A DNA stretch of 64,000 nucleotides, taken from assembly GCA_028551475.1 (NCBI GenBank), contig CM052357.1, forward strand, positions 20,254,451 to 20,318,450, written 5' to 3'. Source of the stretch: Casuarina equisetifolia. Taxonomy: Eukaryota > Streptophyta > Magnoliopsida > Fagales > Casuarinaceae. Position 1 is the first letter of the stretch, and each line of letters begins with the position of its first letter. The translations under genes were made by a program, and so were the position numbers. This document shows positions 19,641-32,549 of the stretch, in pieces. The notes beneath the pieces are model-generated. The model worked only from the letters and a program-made list of their open reading frames with translations. It was not told the origin of the DNA and searched no databases.

Positions 19641-22600
19641 CCTTTGAACTAACGTTACATTGACGCTTGTAAATTTCTTATTTTGCTCAATTGGAACAAA
19701 TGAGAGTTTGGAACTTGCTTACCCAACTTCTAAGACAAGTTCCAAGGTGTACTTACGCTAACTCAAAGAAATCTCTTTTGGAGAGTGTGCAATCTCTATT
19801 CTAAGGAAAAACTTTGACTATATCAGATCTTCATAAAGAAGGTGGAGTTCAAGTATCATTTTAAGTCTAAGATGGCATTTGATTATTTCCTATAATTAAA
19901 ATATCATTGATATAAATGAGCAACACAACAAAAGGATTGCCTTGAGATTTAGTGAAAATGAAGTAATCATGTTAGGATTGTTGAAATCCATACACAAGGA
20001 AAGCAACTGTAAACTTTGCATTTCACTAACATGAGGCTTACTTTAACCCATATAGAAATTTGCACAATTAACAAACTAGTTCCTCGGCTTGATTACAAAA
20101 TCCAAAAGGAAGCTCCATATAAACCTTCCTAGAGAGATCAACATGAAAAAATGCATTATGGACATCCATCTAAAATAAAGTCCAATGATGAGCTATAGCA
20201 ATAATGATTATATGTTAAAAAATGACATGTTTGGTTTTAGGTAAAATAGTATCCTAATAACTAATGCCTTTGGCCACTAGTTAGGCTTTATAACTCTTAA
20301 TAAAGCTATCAACATATTACTTAACCTTGTAGACCTATTTACAAATAACTAAACATTGACTAAGAGGCAAAAGGGCCATATCCTATGTGTGATTAGCCTT
20401 AAGGGCCATAAGCTCACTATCCATGACAGCAACCCAATTAGGATCTTGAAAGGCCTCTTGGAAAGATTAAGGTTCTTAAGTGGCTGAGATGGAGGCAATA
20501 AAGTGGAGTAATGGGGTTAGCAATAGTCAAAAGAGAGATAATTGGATAAAGGGTGTATGAAAGTGGAGTATGTGTGTTTAAGTCAATAGAATTGACAAGT
20601 GGATCAATGAATGCATAAGGCTCATGTACAAGTTGTAAAGTATTAAGGTCAATAGATGTAAGTGGCAAGCTAGTGTCAAGTGAAGGATGGAATGCTAGGT
20701 TAGGAAGATAAGGATCATCAACTAGAAGCAAAGATCGAGACTATGATTCCTTAAGCAGTATGATGAGAGCTAACAAGGTGGCCAAACTATTAAGGGATAA
20801 GGGTGAAGGCGAAGGTGTAAAAGGAAAAATATCTTTCCAAAAAATGACATTTTGACTAATAACAAGTTTTCCTATGGCAAGCTCATAAAGTTTGTACCCT
20901 TTCTGGTATGAAAGATAGCTAAAAAAAAATGCAAAGAAATGCCCTAAGATTAAAATTTCCATGCGTGCCTAAGGTGTTGGCATAATATTTGCAACCAAAA
21001 CATGTAAATGCTTAAGAAAAGGTAGTTTGCCAAAAAGTCTCTCATAGGCAAAGATCACTCCCAAAAGAGAGGAAAGTAAGCAATTGATGAGGTAGATAGC
21101 AATTAAAATGATTTACCCCAAAACCATAGGGGAAGATGAGCTTGAAAATGTAAAGCTCATGTTACTTTTACTAAGTAATGATATTTACATTCGATCACCC
21201 CATTTTATTATTAGGCGTAAATACAAAAGCTTTCATGGAGGATGTCTTTAGGATAAAGAAAAGAAGAAACTCAAATGATAAAAATTCAATATTGGTACTA
21301 AAGCATATTTACTTGATGAAGGTTTTAAACTAAGTATGTACCATGAAGAGAAAGGCTTGACTTTTTTTAAAAAAAAAAAAGAGAAAATTGTCTTTTAAAA
21401 TGAAGAAGAAAAGTCTAAGTACCATAGGAGAAATGGTTCACAATGATTTAAAAATAATGAGCTACATCATGTGTGGAATGTTTCTAAGGTCTCCAAACAT
21501 CCATATAGACAAGTTCAAAAAAAAAAATATTGTTGCTATATGGCTAAGAGGAAGAGGTACACGAGTTTATTTTGCAAAAGGGCAAAATGAACAAGAAAAA
21601 GAGTCTAAACATAATATATGTTTCCTATAGGTAAAATAGGATTTTAGAAATGAACAATGAAGCCACTTATACCAAAGAAAATAAACATTACTAAAAACTA
21701 AATTACAAACAGTTAATTATTTGTTGCAATTATTGTTCTGAGCAAAAAACAAGAAATTAGAAAATAAAATTAAAATTTTTTCCAATGTTGGAATGGAGAT
21801 AGTCCTTTTCAACCTTGTTAAGCCTAATAACACCTTACTCATTCGGTCTTGAAAAATACATAAATTATCAAAAAATAAGACTACACAATTATTGTTACGA
21901 ATTAGTTTACAAATAGTTTGTGATTGTCATGAATTAGTTTACAAATGGATAAGAAGTTATATTGAAAATAAGGTGCAAAGAAGATGTGACAAAGGTGAAA
22001 TTTTGGATTTGGCCTAAAATTTCCTATCTAAGTGACTAAACTACAAGTTTGATCAAGCAAATGAAATAAATATATGAGATACACATGGAAATGAAGAATC
22101 TAAAATATGGAGACCACAAGTAATTTGATTGCTAGTTACCAAATCTATAATCCATGTAAAAGTAAAACGTTTAAGGTTAGAAACTGTATTTATGAAGTTG
22201 GCACTTGGATCAAATGAGCTTATCTAATTACATAGAGTCACTTGCTTCTATTGTGAATCAAGAGTCAAGGTGAGACCAATAAAGCCCTTATAGATATTGC
22301 CTAGGCTACATGATATTGGGCCTAATAAGCTCAGACTAAGATGTAGTGGGGGCCCATTATAGAAACTTATAGCATAGAATTGATCAAGGTACTAGGGTGT
22401 GAAACAAGGGGGATTTTGGGGCTCATGTCCCTCAGTTGCAGTGTTATAGGCTGTAGGCCCATTCCCATTGGCCTAACTTCTGTTAGACCCTTTTTGTTTG
22501 GGCTTCCATACTAAATGTAACCCATAAAGAGGAAATAGGTCTCATTGATGTGGCATGTCTTCTTGCAATAGGAATAGGTGGGCTTTTACCCAAATTGGGT

Positions 22601-23290
22601 GTTAATGACAAGACATAGGCCAGACCCACTAGGCCCACTCGACTGAGCTGTCAAAGAATTGTGGGTTTGGCCCGACCCACCCTACCTTGTGGGGTCATAT
22701 AGGCTCAAGGATTTGATCCATTCTTGCTCAATTTGTTGAACAATTTCCAGAATCTTCACACCACCATCCTGACTCATAGCACTCTTATCATTGTTGGAAC
22801 TAACTCATGCTCTATCGAAGCCACTAGTGGCACCGACATGCCTCCCCCTTTCTACTGGACCTCCTACTTTCATAGAGCGTAGGTTCGTTCCAACAATGAT
22901 AGGGTACCGCGAGCCAAGACAGTGGTGCAAAGATTCTGGAAATCATCTGACAAACCGAGCAAGAATTTCATGGATTAATCTTCTTGCTTAGAATCCTGGA
23001 GTTGCTTGTTCGCCTTGCACGAGCACTTACCGCATAAGCAGTAAACATGGGGTTGAATCGTATCTAATTCGTCCCACAAATCCTTCAAGCAAACAAAGCA
23101 AGTGGTAAGGTTGTTATTATTGCATTTACCGATGAGCTTGAGGTCATGACGGCTTGCTTTAAGCCACACTTTTGAATGCTAGTAATTTTGTTGAAGGAAT
23201 CCTTCAAAACGGCCCAGATTTCCATCACCCATGGGAACCAAGAAACTAGATTCTCCAAGGAAGGATCAACCGAGTTTATCAACCAAGTGC
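19640..23290 (-). mobile_element. Degenerate Ty1/copia relic A
   Basis: On the minus strand the pieces appear in copia order. Gag-like UBN2 region at 23282-22980 (VDPSLENLVSWFPWVMEIW, LWDELD). A CCHC-like knuckle at about 22580-22490 (YCKKTCHINETYF). An integrase-like stretch at about 21070-20950 (AYERLFGKLPFLKHLHVL). The start of the RT region at about 20450-20350 (PNWVAVMDSELMALKAN). RT at about 20190-20080 (MDVHNAFFHVDL, VYMELPFGF), and the catalytic YVDD box region at about 19930-19890 read as IYINDILII, so the first catalytic Asp is now Asn. Many stops and frameshifts. No clear LTR pair was identified. Confidence 0.75.
22720..22965. repeat. Imperfect inverted repeat inside copia relic A
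   Basis: The left arm (22720-22818) and right arm (22869-22965) are reverse complements over about 98 bases with mismatches, separated by a 50-base spacer. For example TATCATTGTTGGAAC at 22787 pairs with GTTCCAACAATGATA at 22892, and TTCCAGAATCTT at 22745 pairs with AAGATTCTGGAA at 22930. The transcript could fold into a long hairpin. Confidence 0.8.
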
Positions 23291-23936
23291 TAACGATGGC
23301 ATGACACTATTCTTTCATTGAATTGTAATTTTTTTTTCCTTTATCAGTCTATTTCTTGTATTATAAGTAGAACGTCTTGTAATGCTTTCTTTTCAAGCAA
23401 TCCAATACAGAATTTTCTCAAGTTTCTTTTTCTTCAACATTGCTTCTTCTCTATTTCTTGTCAAAAACAAATTTTTAAAAAATCATAATTAGCGGAAAGA
23501 ATTAAAAATATTCTTAATTTGAAAAACTTAAAAGTGGTCATGAACCATGTATAAATTTTTTATAGGGGCCAAAAGGTTTTAACAATATAATGGTAGGAGA
23601 AAATTAATCCCAAAATTTGTGATGCGCTCTTTGTGTTAAAGAGAGAACAGCATCGTGAGAACCACGTCCAACTGGAATAGACAAGTTTTAGGTCTTGGGC
23701 TTGAAATTGGAGCCTATGTACTCAGGCTCGGGACAAGCCCATCTACAATATTGTTGAGTGACCATATACCCTCACCAATTAGGTCAAAATAACAGGTGTG
23801 CCCCTCCTTGGTCCCAGACCGGAGCTTCTGCGGCCTTTGGAATCAGACAGCCGAGGCAATTTCGTTGTCATTTCCCAAGCGGAAACTGTTTTTCAACTCC
23901 TATAGATCAACTCGCTGCCTTCCCTTTATCTTGGCC
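23291..23936. other. LpxD upstream region
   Basis: Directly after the copia relic, about 23340-23430 has the composition of an LTR end in plus orientation (CTTGTAATGCTTTC with an ATTATAAGTAGAA tract). The remaining bases up to the LpxD ATG at 23937 should contain its promoter and 5' UTR. No TATA box is assigned. Confidence 0.4.
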
Positions 23937-26900
23937 ATGGCGATCGCTCCGAGAAAATTTGCCAACTTGGGCTTCTTTACTTCACTTTCCTACCTCATGT
24001 CTAGTAGGCATAAGGCGTATATACAAGGCGTTCGTGCTTTTTCTCCCCAGGGTGGTAGTTTTCTTCATGATTTCTCAGCGGGGCCTGGTCGAACTGGATC
24101 TAGTGCTGCCTCCGAGACGTCTGGTTCGTGACATGGGCTAGGGGAGTTTGAAGTTGTTTTGTTGTAGGATTGTTTGAGAAAATGTCTGTGAAACAATATC
24201 CTGTTACCAACTGTTCATGACATTCAGCACCATGAATACATGCGTCACAACTGTTCTACATTTTAAGCACACAGTCTAGTATTGCTGTGTGCGTAGTTCT
24301 AGTTGGCATGTCAAACAATTAGCATTTGAGGCTAGGTAGCGACCACATTTATTCTTTTTGTTGGAAACCTCCCCAGTAAATGCAAATGTATATAGTGAGA
24401 TAATTAGCTTGGGGTTTATTTTACTAAATGTCAAAATACATTGAAGACATTGATGCATTTGCGACATGGTTGTGAAGCCAACCTGCGCTTGGTTAGTTTC
24501 AGCTGGTTAACTGTCCATTGGAATCTTGCCTGTCTTTTTGGGCTTAGTATTTTCATTTAAGAAAAACTATTGAAGTTCTCATTGTTTCACTTCAATCATG
24601 CACTAACTAACAGTTGCCACCTGCCTTTAACTTCAAAATTAGAGGATGGTGCTGGATTATGCCACAGAGAATTTCAGAGATGGCATAATGGAGGTGGGAT
24701 TTTCCACAAGTCAGCTTCCATTGACCCAACAGCGCTAATAGAGACTGGTGCTATCGTTCATCCCCAATCTGTTGTCAGTGGAAATGTTCATATTGGATCA
24801 GGAACTGTCGTTGGACCTTCCGTGATTATTGGCCAATCGACAAAAATAGGGTGAAATTTCCTCCCTACGCCGCCATAGTAATATTTATAACATTATACTG
24901 ATATGGTTTTGGAACTACTGTATTTGTCAGGTACAATGTTGCGCTCAGTAATTGTGCTATTGGTGATTCATGTGTAATTCACAATGGAGTTTGCATTGGT
25001 CAAGATGGTGAGGGTTGGTAATTATGAGCTCAGTTTATTTATTGCAAGTGACAGGCATTGGATAGTTACAGAAATTGGATTTGATCCTAGTGGACACTCG
25101 TGTTATTTAGGGATCAATGTCATGGAAATCTTGTTTATTGACTGATACTTGTCTCCTTTCTTATTACCAATACCAGTACATATCAAGTTAGTTATTCTAA
25201 TTCATGGTTTTGATATTTATCTATGTAGCCTGGAAACGTTGTTTTCTACATATTAGATTTTCCTTTGGTCTGTCAGTTGCTGATCTGTTAATCAGCTCTT
25301 GCTGCAGATGCTTCCGGTAATGCTTCTAGATTGTAACTTGATCTTCAATGCACATATGGTCCAGCTTTGAATTCCCAACGTACCAATACTTTTTTCCTTC
25401 GCTCTCCACACTGTATATTATAGGTTTCCTCTTGTGATTAGCAGCCCTGTTTGCAACTGAAAATGTGCTTTTTTGATAAATCTTTTAGTGTCTGCTGATT
25501 TTAGTTGCTGCATATCTTTACTTCAGGGTTTGGGTTTTTTGTGGATGAGAAAGGGAACATGATGAAGAAGCCTCAAGTTGGTGATATTTTATTTTTCTCA
25601 ATTGAATTTAACCGTATGCTGTCTTCTTTGACATTATTGATCTGATTTGGATCAGCAATAGACTACACTATGTAAGATATCATGTTTGTTTTTTTCCTCA
25701 GCTGTTGAATGCTAGGATAGGGAACCATGTGGAGATTGGTGCAAATACATGCATTGACAGGGGAAGGTGAGATACGTGATATGTTTTAGAGTTTTTTTCT
25801 TTCTTTCACTGTATTAAATTTTTTTCTAAATGAGTTTGCACTCAAAGCTGTCCAAGCAGAAGTGTTAATGTTACCATCTATTTGTTTATGCAGCTGGAGA
25901 GATACAACTATAGGCGATCATTCAAAGATAGATAATTTAGTTCAGGTCAGTCTTTACTTTCTTAATTGGAAGGCAAATTATACTGAACGGGTGATCAGTC
26001 TGGCTGGCTTTGCAGATTGCTCATAATGTTGTTATTGGGAGCAGTTGCATGCTTTGTGGACAAGTTGGGATTGCGGGTTCTGTAACGTATGTTATTTCTG
26101 ATTATTCTTTACCGTCATGAAGTTTAGGTTCCATTTTTTATACAACTTTCACTTTATAAGTACTTGGTGAAGCTAGTTTTCTTCGAGTTCTAACTTTACA
26201 CTCTCTTTTTTTCAGGATAGGAGACTATGTAACAATGGGAGGAAGGGTAGCAGTTGGGGATCATGTTTCCATTGTGTCAAAGGTATTAATTTGGTATAGT
26301 AAGAAGGCTGTGCAGTTATAGCATAATTCTGCTGTGTCTTGTCACAGAGAATTGTAGACTATTTTTACTTCTGATTTCATTGGAAATCCCAGAGATATTG
26401 CATTTACTTTTCTTTGCTCTGTGCTTTTGTGTTGGAAGTGTCAGTTTGAGCTACCCTTTTCTTTTGGGTGGCCTTTCTGCTTCCAGAGATCCTTTTGGAG
26501 CAGTGTTTTGTTTGTTGTTTCACTTGTTGCGTCAGGACTTTGCGTATTTCGGTAGAGAATTTAGATTGTGAGGCATTCTAGAAAGTCTTGATGGACCTCT
26601 GAAAACAGAAATCAAATATGTGATGATTGCTTTATTGTATATAAAAAAGAAAAAGATAAAAAAAAAAAAAAAAAAGATTGTTTTATTGTGGAAAAAGAGG
26701 ACTATTTTCTTGGTATGAGATAGATATGAATTGCCATGAAGCATGAAATCTTTAAGTTTTTAGCTTCATCTTTCTTCTTCTATTCAGTAGTATTATGCCT
26801 TCTTTTTATGTTTTTTCCTTAATGACTTCATTTTGATCTTTCATCTTAGAATATTTTATTTACGTAAGATATAGTTATTTGGTTCTTCCTTAAATAGAAG

Positions 26901-27863
26901 AGTTTTAAGAAATTCCACGTTGAAACACATGATAAAAAAAGCCTGTCCATTCAACTTTCATTTTTACTTCATCCTCAAAATTTCCCGTTATATATTTTTT
27001 TCTCAATGTTTACTTTTGGAGGTCTAATTTTCAATTCTTTAATCACCCAGAAAGTCAAAACTACTTCAGTTTTGAAAGCTATCTAGCTTGATCACTTTAC
27101 TTTTGAAAAAGATTGAGTTTCCACCATCCGAAGCTTTGATAGGAGTGGACAAATTGGGTAGGAAAGGGCTGGCAATGGAAGTTTGACATTAGCATTCTCA
27201 GAAAAAGTATCAATGAGATCACAATTTGAACTAGGTAGCCAAGTTAACAAAAATGAAGGACTTGCTCAAAGTTTATATCTTATTAAATTATTAAATATAT
27301 ATGTATATATACAAAATCAAATAAAAAGATCCCAGAAAGATTAATTATGAGTTTCAAAAACCCCTGACAGTGTTCATTGCCTTTTTGTTTACCAAACTAT
27401 TTCAATGTAGCCTGACCTCTATGACTTCCTTTGTCTGTTATCAGAAAGATTGAAACTGCGCAACCTTCTTTTCTTTCCATTCTTAAAGCATGTTTCTGAT
27501 CAGGTTTTAAGATTACAAGCAGCGATCTACTTACGATTCACCAAATGTGTTACTCTCTTTTCTGCACCCATCTGAAGCAGATTCATATGCCCATATGACC
27601 ACAAAGTATTAGTCTTTTGTCTTCATACTTGAATGTTTGCATGTTGATGCTTATGCCATTGGCCATAAAGAATACACATGGGCTTTGATCACCATATATA
27701 GGATTATTGGTGTCTCTCACTATAGTGAAAGAATACTGGGTTGAAAATAAGATATCTAATTAAAAGGAGTCGCAGGTCCGGCTTGCTGCCACTAGCTTTG
27801 TAACCAAGGACATCAAAGAACCAGGGGATTATGGCGGCTTTCCTGCTGTAAGGATTGCATTTG

Positions 27864-27895
<32 letters not shown>

Positions 27896-28053
27896 TTTTA
27901 ATTGTGACTAACATTTTTCCACAGAAAGGGAAATTGGACCTAATATAACATGATATTGTTTACATGTCCTTCGGTGCTTTGCAGGTGCCAATACATGAGT
28001 GGCGAAGACAAGTTGCTACCCAATTTCAGATGTCAAAGAAAAGGGTTTCTTAA
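23937..28053 (+). CDS. LPXD: UDP-3-O-acylglucosamine N-acyltransferase (LpxD), mitochondrial
   Basis: LpxD adds the second acyl chain in lipid A precursor synthesis; plants keep this bacterial pathway in mitochondria. Proposed exons: 23937-24123, 24643-24850, 24931-25007, 25527-25576, 25702-25766, 25894-25945, 26016-26086, 26216-26282, 27776-27847, 27985-28053, together 918 nt or 305 residues, close to the length I remember for Arabidopsis. All junctions are GT-AG and keep frame. The N-terminus ([20 protein letters not shown]) is basic, Ser-rich and lacks acids, fitting a mitochondrial presequence. The body is a left-handed beta-helix of hexapeptide repeats ([23 protein letters not shown]). 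The conserved His of bacterial LpxD is present in [11 protein letters not shown], across the exon 6/7 junction. Intron 8 is long (about 1.5 kb). An ATG upstream (23796) is in frame but its added region looks unlike a transit peptide, so I chose 23937. Confidence 0.9.
26283..27775 (+). other. Long intron 8 of LpxD
   Basis: About 1.5 kb of AT-rich sequence separates exon 8 from exon 9; the other introns are 70-520 bases. It contains a poly-A run at about 26657 and a TA-rich stretch at about 27290. I see no coding family or identifiable transposon in it. Confidence 0.6.
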
Positions 28054-28590
28054 GAGTACCGAGTTAAGAGTCAAATGATGTGCCAACTTCTGAAGGATTC
28101 TGAACTTGCCAGGCGGCCCAACTTGCCTTACCATCAGAGAACGGCAGTAGCCATAGAGTAATAGACTTTGTCACAAGGTATCTTCAGCACTATATGGTTT
28201 GCTGGGGGGCATCTACCACATATCAGCCTTATGTAAGGTGCTCTAGATAATTAAAAAAGTTCACTTATTCTTTTCGGCTATGCATTATGTTCTTGTAGAA
28301 AAGTGGTCAATAACTTTTCTTTGACAATTTTTATGGCTAACTAGAATTATATATGTTTCCCTTCATTTACTTAGATATGATCAGGTTGGACGAAATTATG
28401 ATTGGCACTTATTTTACTCTTTTCAAGTACGCCTAGCTTCGGCCAGTTTCTTCTGAAAAGCACCATTCATTACTATGTAAAAACCTACACAAATATGAGA
28501 GAGCAAACAGCAGATCACCTAGAAATTCAGAGAAGTTCACCACCCTTTTTCTATTTCTAATTATACAAGAACATTCAATGCCTTATATTC
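28054..28590. other. Intergenic between convergent LpxD and NHL-a
   Basis: Convergent 3' ends; this probably holds the 3' UTRs of both genes. No other feature recognised. Confidence 0.5.
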
Positions 28591-29172
28591 CTACAAAAAA
28601 TGCTTGAACTTATACCTCATCCTGTCCTTGGAAGTACGGTGTAGCTTAGTCTTCTTCTTCTTCCCTGAAATTTTCCCATCCGAACCAACTGGAAAATGCC
28701 CCTGAAAGTCTAATGTATGGTGCTTACTCCTCCGTCCCCACGTCTTAAATTGAATCGTACTTTTCAAACCCACCAGCAATTCGGCTGTTGCGTTCGACAC
28801 TGCAGTGACAAAAGGTTTCCACACTCGTGGATTGGCAACTCCATAATCAATAACTTGAGTAGTTCTGCCTGTTCCTTGACGGAAAGAAGGGACTCTTTTC
28901 TCAACTACTATATCCTGTCCAAAAACAAATGTTAGAAAACTTTCATCATAGTATATAACGGAGTCGCTGTTCGGATTTTTGATTTCAAGATTGTAGATGA
29001 TGGTGCCATTTTGACCCTCCTTACTGAGTAAAGAGGATTGTGGGATGGAGAAGTCAACGATGGTATAGTTGGGAGTTCTTGGACGTAAGAGTAGCCATAG
29101 ACAAATGGCTAGGATTCCTACAAGGACCAAAAACTGCAGAAGCCATAAATACAAGTTCTTGGTTTCACACAT
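28591..29172 (-). CDS. NDR1/HIN1-like (NHL, LEA_2) membrane protein a
   Basis: NHL proteins are small plasma-membrane proteins, several of them induced in or needed for pathogen defence. This single exon of 193 codons starts at the ATG at 29172. The cytosolic N-terminus is only about 8 residues (MCETKNLY), shorter than usual, followed by a membrane anchor (LWLLQFLVLVGILAICLWLL). The extracellular LEA_2-type domain starts after LRPRTPNYTIVDFSIP and has the family motif NPNSDSVIYYD and VGSDGKISGK near the end. Possible N-glycosylation sites: NGT, NAT. The last 20 residues are basic (KKKKTKLHRTSKDRMRYK) and lack the CPVYF-type ending seen in NHL-c. First of three NHL genes in tandem on this strand. 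Confidence 0.88.
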   Translation of the reverse strand: MCETKNLYLWLLQFLVLVGILAICLWLLLRPRTPNYTIVDFSIPQSSLLSKEGQNGTIIYNLEIKNPNSDSVIYYDESFLTFVFGQDIVVEKRVPSFRQGTGRTTQVIDYGVANPRVWKPFVTAVSNATAELLVGLKSTIQFKTWGRRSKHHTLDFQGHFPVGSDGKISGKKKKTKLHRTSKDRMRYKFKHFL

Positions 29173-30232
29173 TTTTAGGGACTAAATGTGGTATGGAAGA
29201 GATGAGGAGGAAGAGGGGAATCACATCCCATTTCGGATTAAAAATATGGTATGATTCAAAAACAAAGGATGTCAATCAGTTGGTGCATGTTGTTCAAGTT
29301 TTAAGGACGGAATTATTCTTTTCTTCTTATGTGCTTGATTACTTGCTTCCCTCATCATTGGCACAAGTGGGCCTTGGAGGCCTCATAGTTCCCACATGGA
29401 AAAAGCTATTTGTGCCTAGAATGTATTACACTGAAGGAATTTTTTACTTCGAAGGGAACTTGAAGGGAACTCTCAAGCTTCCTTTCTGACCTAGGACGCT
29501 ATATGAACTTTTTAGCGGGGAATATATGAGACAAAGTCTCTCTGGATGTATATCCACAGCCTTCCTGTACTTTTAGGTTCGTATTAGTAACGAACACCTA
29601 CGCGAACATCAAGTACACCTCAGAAACACAGATTTAAGGTGTTTTGGGTAACGAACACTGCATCAACTGTTGGCAACATTTCCGATTACTTGTCTGAATA
29701 GAATTTTTTCATCAAAAGACCATACATTCAATTTCTTCCTACAAAAAACGATAAAACTAACATCGTCCCAAATAGCGGTTTTTACAGAGAAAGTGCAGGA
29801 ATGTTCCTACGGCTATAAAACAATTCCAGACATGTCTTACAGGACATAATGATATGGTTTTTTCCACTGTTAGAAAATCAAAACCAGCAGTATCTCTAAA
29901 TTAGTTTTTGCTTTTTTTTTTTTTTTTGCGTTATTTGGAATGACAACATTTTTGTATACATTGTTAGTTCTTAAGTTTTTATTCTTGAAGCTATTGAGAA
30001 GCTTATTAGAGATAAATTTATTAACGAAAAGAAGATTGTCAAAGCAACAGAAAAATTATATATTCTACATGTTTGAAAGTTAAATAAGGCTATTCTTTAT
30101 TTGGCTTGATGTTGTATGTGATCTTAACCTATTTACTTACAAAAAAAAGAAAAAGAAAAAAGACTTGGGAACAAAGGACACATTGAAGAAACTATACTAA
30201 AAGATCTAAAAGGGAAGAAGGTATTGTGTTCC
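29173..30232. other. Intergenic between NHL-a and NHL-b
   Basis: Contains the NHL-a promoter and NHL-b 3' UTR by position. The plus-strand frame through 29040-29489 is mostly a shadow of NHL-a and looks non-coding. A poly-T run lies at about 29911. Nothing else recognised. Confidence 0.5.
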
Positions 30233-30847
30233 TCAGTACCTTTCACTACAATTTTTTGTCAGCTTAGGATGGTGTAGCACAGTCTTCTGTCCTGAAATCC
30301 GCCCATCTGAGCCGATTATCACATAAGCTTCATTACATATCCGGTGATGCTTTGTCATGAAGCTCAGTATCTTATACTTGACAGCAGTTTCCAGGGAAAC
30401 CCTCATCCTCGTTGTCGTATTTGTAATTCCTTGCCATGACGGTTCGTATGCATTCACTTGCACTTCATATAGTGCACTGCTTTTGTATCCTTGGTAGAAA
30501 CCCGGCAAGGATTTGGACCCGACGATGGCGTCTCTGTAATATAAGGTGATATTGATATGACTATAGTCGATGCCCATCTTCTTGTTGGGGTTTGAGAATT
30601 CGAGATACAAGAGAACAGAGCTGTTTGGGGTGTGAAGTGAAGTAGAATTCCTACCATCTAAGGTCGGAATATAGGCGTCGATGATGACGTAAATGGGACT
30701 CTTCGGAGTTAGAACCAGCCACAGCGTCACCGTGCATAATCCTAAGACGATTATAACTTGGAGAAACCATAAGAACAAAGAACACTTAGGTTCACGGGAT
30801 CGTCTGAGAATAGGTAGAGATTCAGAGGGACTCTTGAGATCAGTCAT
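30233..30847 (-). CDS. NDR1/HIN1-like (NHL, LEA_2) membrane protein b
   Basis: Single exon, 204 codons, ATG at 30847. A cytosolic tail of about 24 residues (MTDLKSPSESLPILRRSREP) precedes a membrane span (LFLWFLQVIIVLGLCTVTLW), then VLTPKSPIYVIIDAYIP and the LEA_2-type domain with NPNKKMGIDYSHINITLYY. Several N-glycosylation sequons (NST, NSS, NIT, NTT) fit an extracellular domain. GSDGRISGQK near the end matches GSDGKISGKK of NHL-a, so these two are likely the closest pair. As in NHL-a the C-terminus is basic and lacks the CPVYF ending. Role in defence is inferred from the family only. Confidence 0.88.
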   Translation of the reverse strand: MTDLKSPSESLPILRRSREPKCSLFLWFLQVIIVLGLCTVTLWLVLTPKSPIYVIIDAYIPTLDGRNSTSLHTPNSSVLLYLEFSNPNKKMGIDYSHINITLYYRDAIVGSKSLPGFYQGYKSSALYEVQVNAYEPSWQGITNTTTRMRVSLETAVKYKILSFMTKHHRICNEAYVIIGSDGRISGQKTVLHHPKLTKNCSERY

Positions 30848-32549
30848 GTTGGAAAACCGTTGTTCTGAGGATATGAGTACGCAAATGAATTCACTTCGCA
30901 GGGAAAAGATGAGTGGAAATATATGTCTACACCACCAAAACTTGGTCTGGATTTAAGGAGTGGAGCTTTCTATAGCTGTAAAAGTTGCATAACCAAATGG
31001 CGGTGAGTAAAACTTCTTTTGTAGCGCTTTATTACGGATAAAAAGCTCTGCTGATGCATCCAATGCGTGGCCACTAAAACATGGAAAAGAAGAAGCGAAT
31101 TTCTGTCACTTTTTGTAGGCAGTTTCCTGGTGGAAGAACTAAACTTTTCAGCCACAATATAGTTCGCTTGTCGGTAGATGATTATTTTAGTGTTACTTCA
31201 TCATGAAGAATGCTGTTTAACAGTGCGAAATACGAAACACGAAAAGCGATTTAAGGAAGGAGAAGAAGCATAGAAAGTAAAAGAAAGAAGCATTTTGCAC
31301 AAACCCCCCCCCCCCCCCAAGACTGCTTTAAGCAGTCCTCCTTAATCAGTTATCCTAAATCAGCCTTTCTTTAGTGGATCACACTAGTAGAGATAGCTTT
31401 GGGGCTACGTTTTCTTAATCCAACTACCACCTATAATAACGCCTATGATGTTATTGTTTTCATTTTTCATTAGACATGTTGTCCATAGAAAAAGAAATGG
31501 CATATATTTCATGTTTGAACTGGTTGCCTTGGCGTTCTAGAGATTTCCAGGCTTTTCTATTGCACAAGTTGTTCCAAAATTTGGTGTCCATCTTAATAAT
31601 CGAAATTCATGTCAAATCACAAGTTTATTTTATATAATCTTTTAAGATCACCTTATTGTATACAACTATAGGCAATTTCACTTCTTTTTTTCTTTTTTTA
31701 ATGATCCAAAATCCTACCAAATTTTGCTTGATAGCTTAAATAAAGTAGTAACTTACACCAAAATATGCTCAAGTTCAATATAGTCAAAAGGACTTGAATC
31801 CACAAGATTGGACAAATTGGCATATTACCCAATCATGCACTTGTTGCCGTGGGTAAAGGTATTTTGAGAATATGCCTTGATAACCAATGGATAATGACGG
31901 AGTAATTTTTCTTACCATCTTGACTATAGCCTAAAAGATTTATTTTGCTTCTCCATTTATATTTTTCTTGGACCAAAATCCTAACAAACTACACATTTAT
32001 AGAAATATAATTTGAATATTTTAATAATGTGAATATAACATGTTGAATTAGATACAAAATAAGTACTTAAATGGATGTCGCAAGTGTTACAATTTGCAGA
32101 TCTAACATGCCTATTTTGTTTAAATTTCTTTCAATAAGAATTTTCTTTACCCGATTTTAATATTTTTCCATTTCTCCCAATTAATAGTTAAGTAAAATGA
32201 TACAATGTTCATTATATACTTTTGAAGAATAATATGTTGATATAATTATTATCCAATTCAAGTGGCAGTAGGATTTATTAAGAAAAATTCTTAATATATT
32301 ATTTAATAATATAGGATTCATTGTCTACATATTAACACAATATAACAAAAAAAAAAAAAGAAACGAAGAAACACAAACATCTATTACTTCACTTCTATAT
32401 TATTATCTCATAATGAATCACAAATTTAATTTACTCTTAGAAACCAAAGGAAACTTGAGAATACAAATAAGGAAAGAATATTAGAAAAGAGAAATGAAAT
32501 TACAAGAAAACCTATCGTGTAAATCAACTTACCACATTCTTTATACACA
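30848..32549. other. Intergenic between NHL-b and NHL-c
   Basis: AT-rich, with a run of 15 C at 31304-31318. By position it includes the NHL-b promoter. No gene, RNA or transposon recognised. Confidence 0.5.

Noticed and set aside
25308..25316. Possible micro-exon ATGCTTCCG between LpxD exons 3 and 4
   Set aside because: Exon 3 joins exon 4 in frame and gives the family sequence GQDGFGF directly. A micro-exon is not needed.
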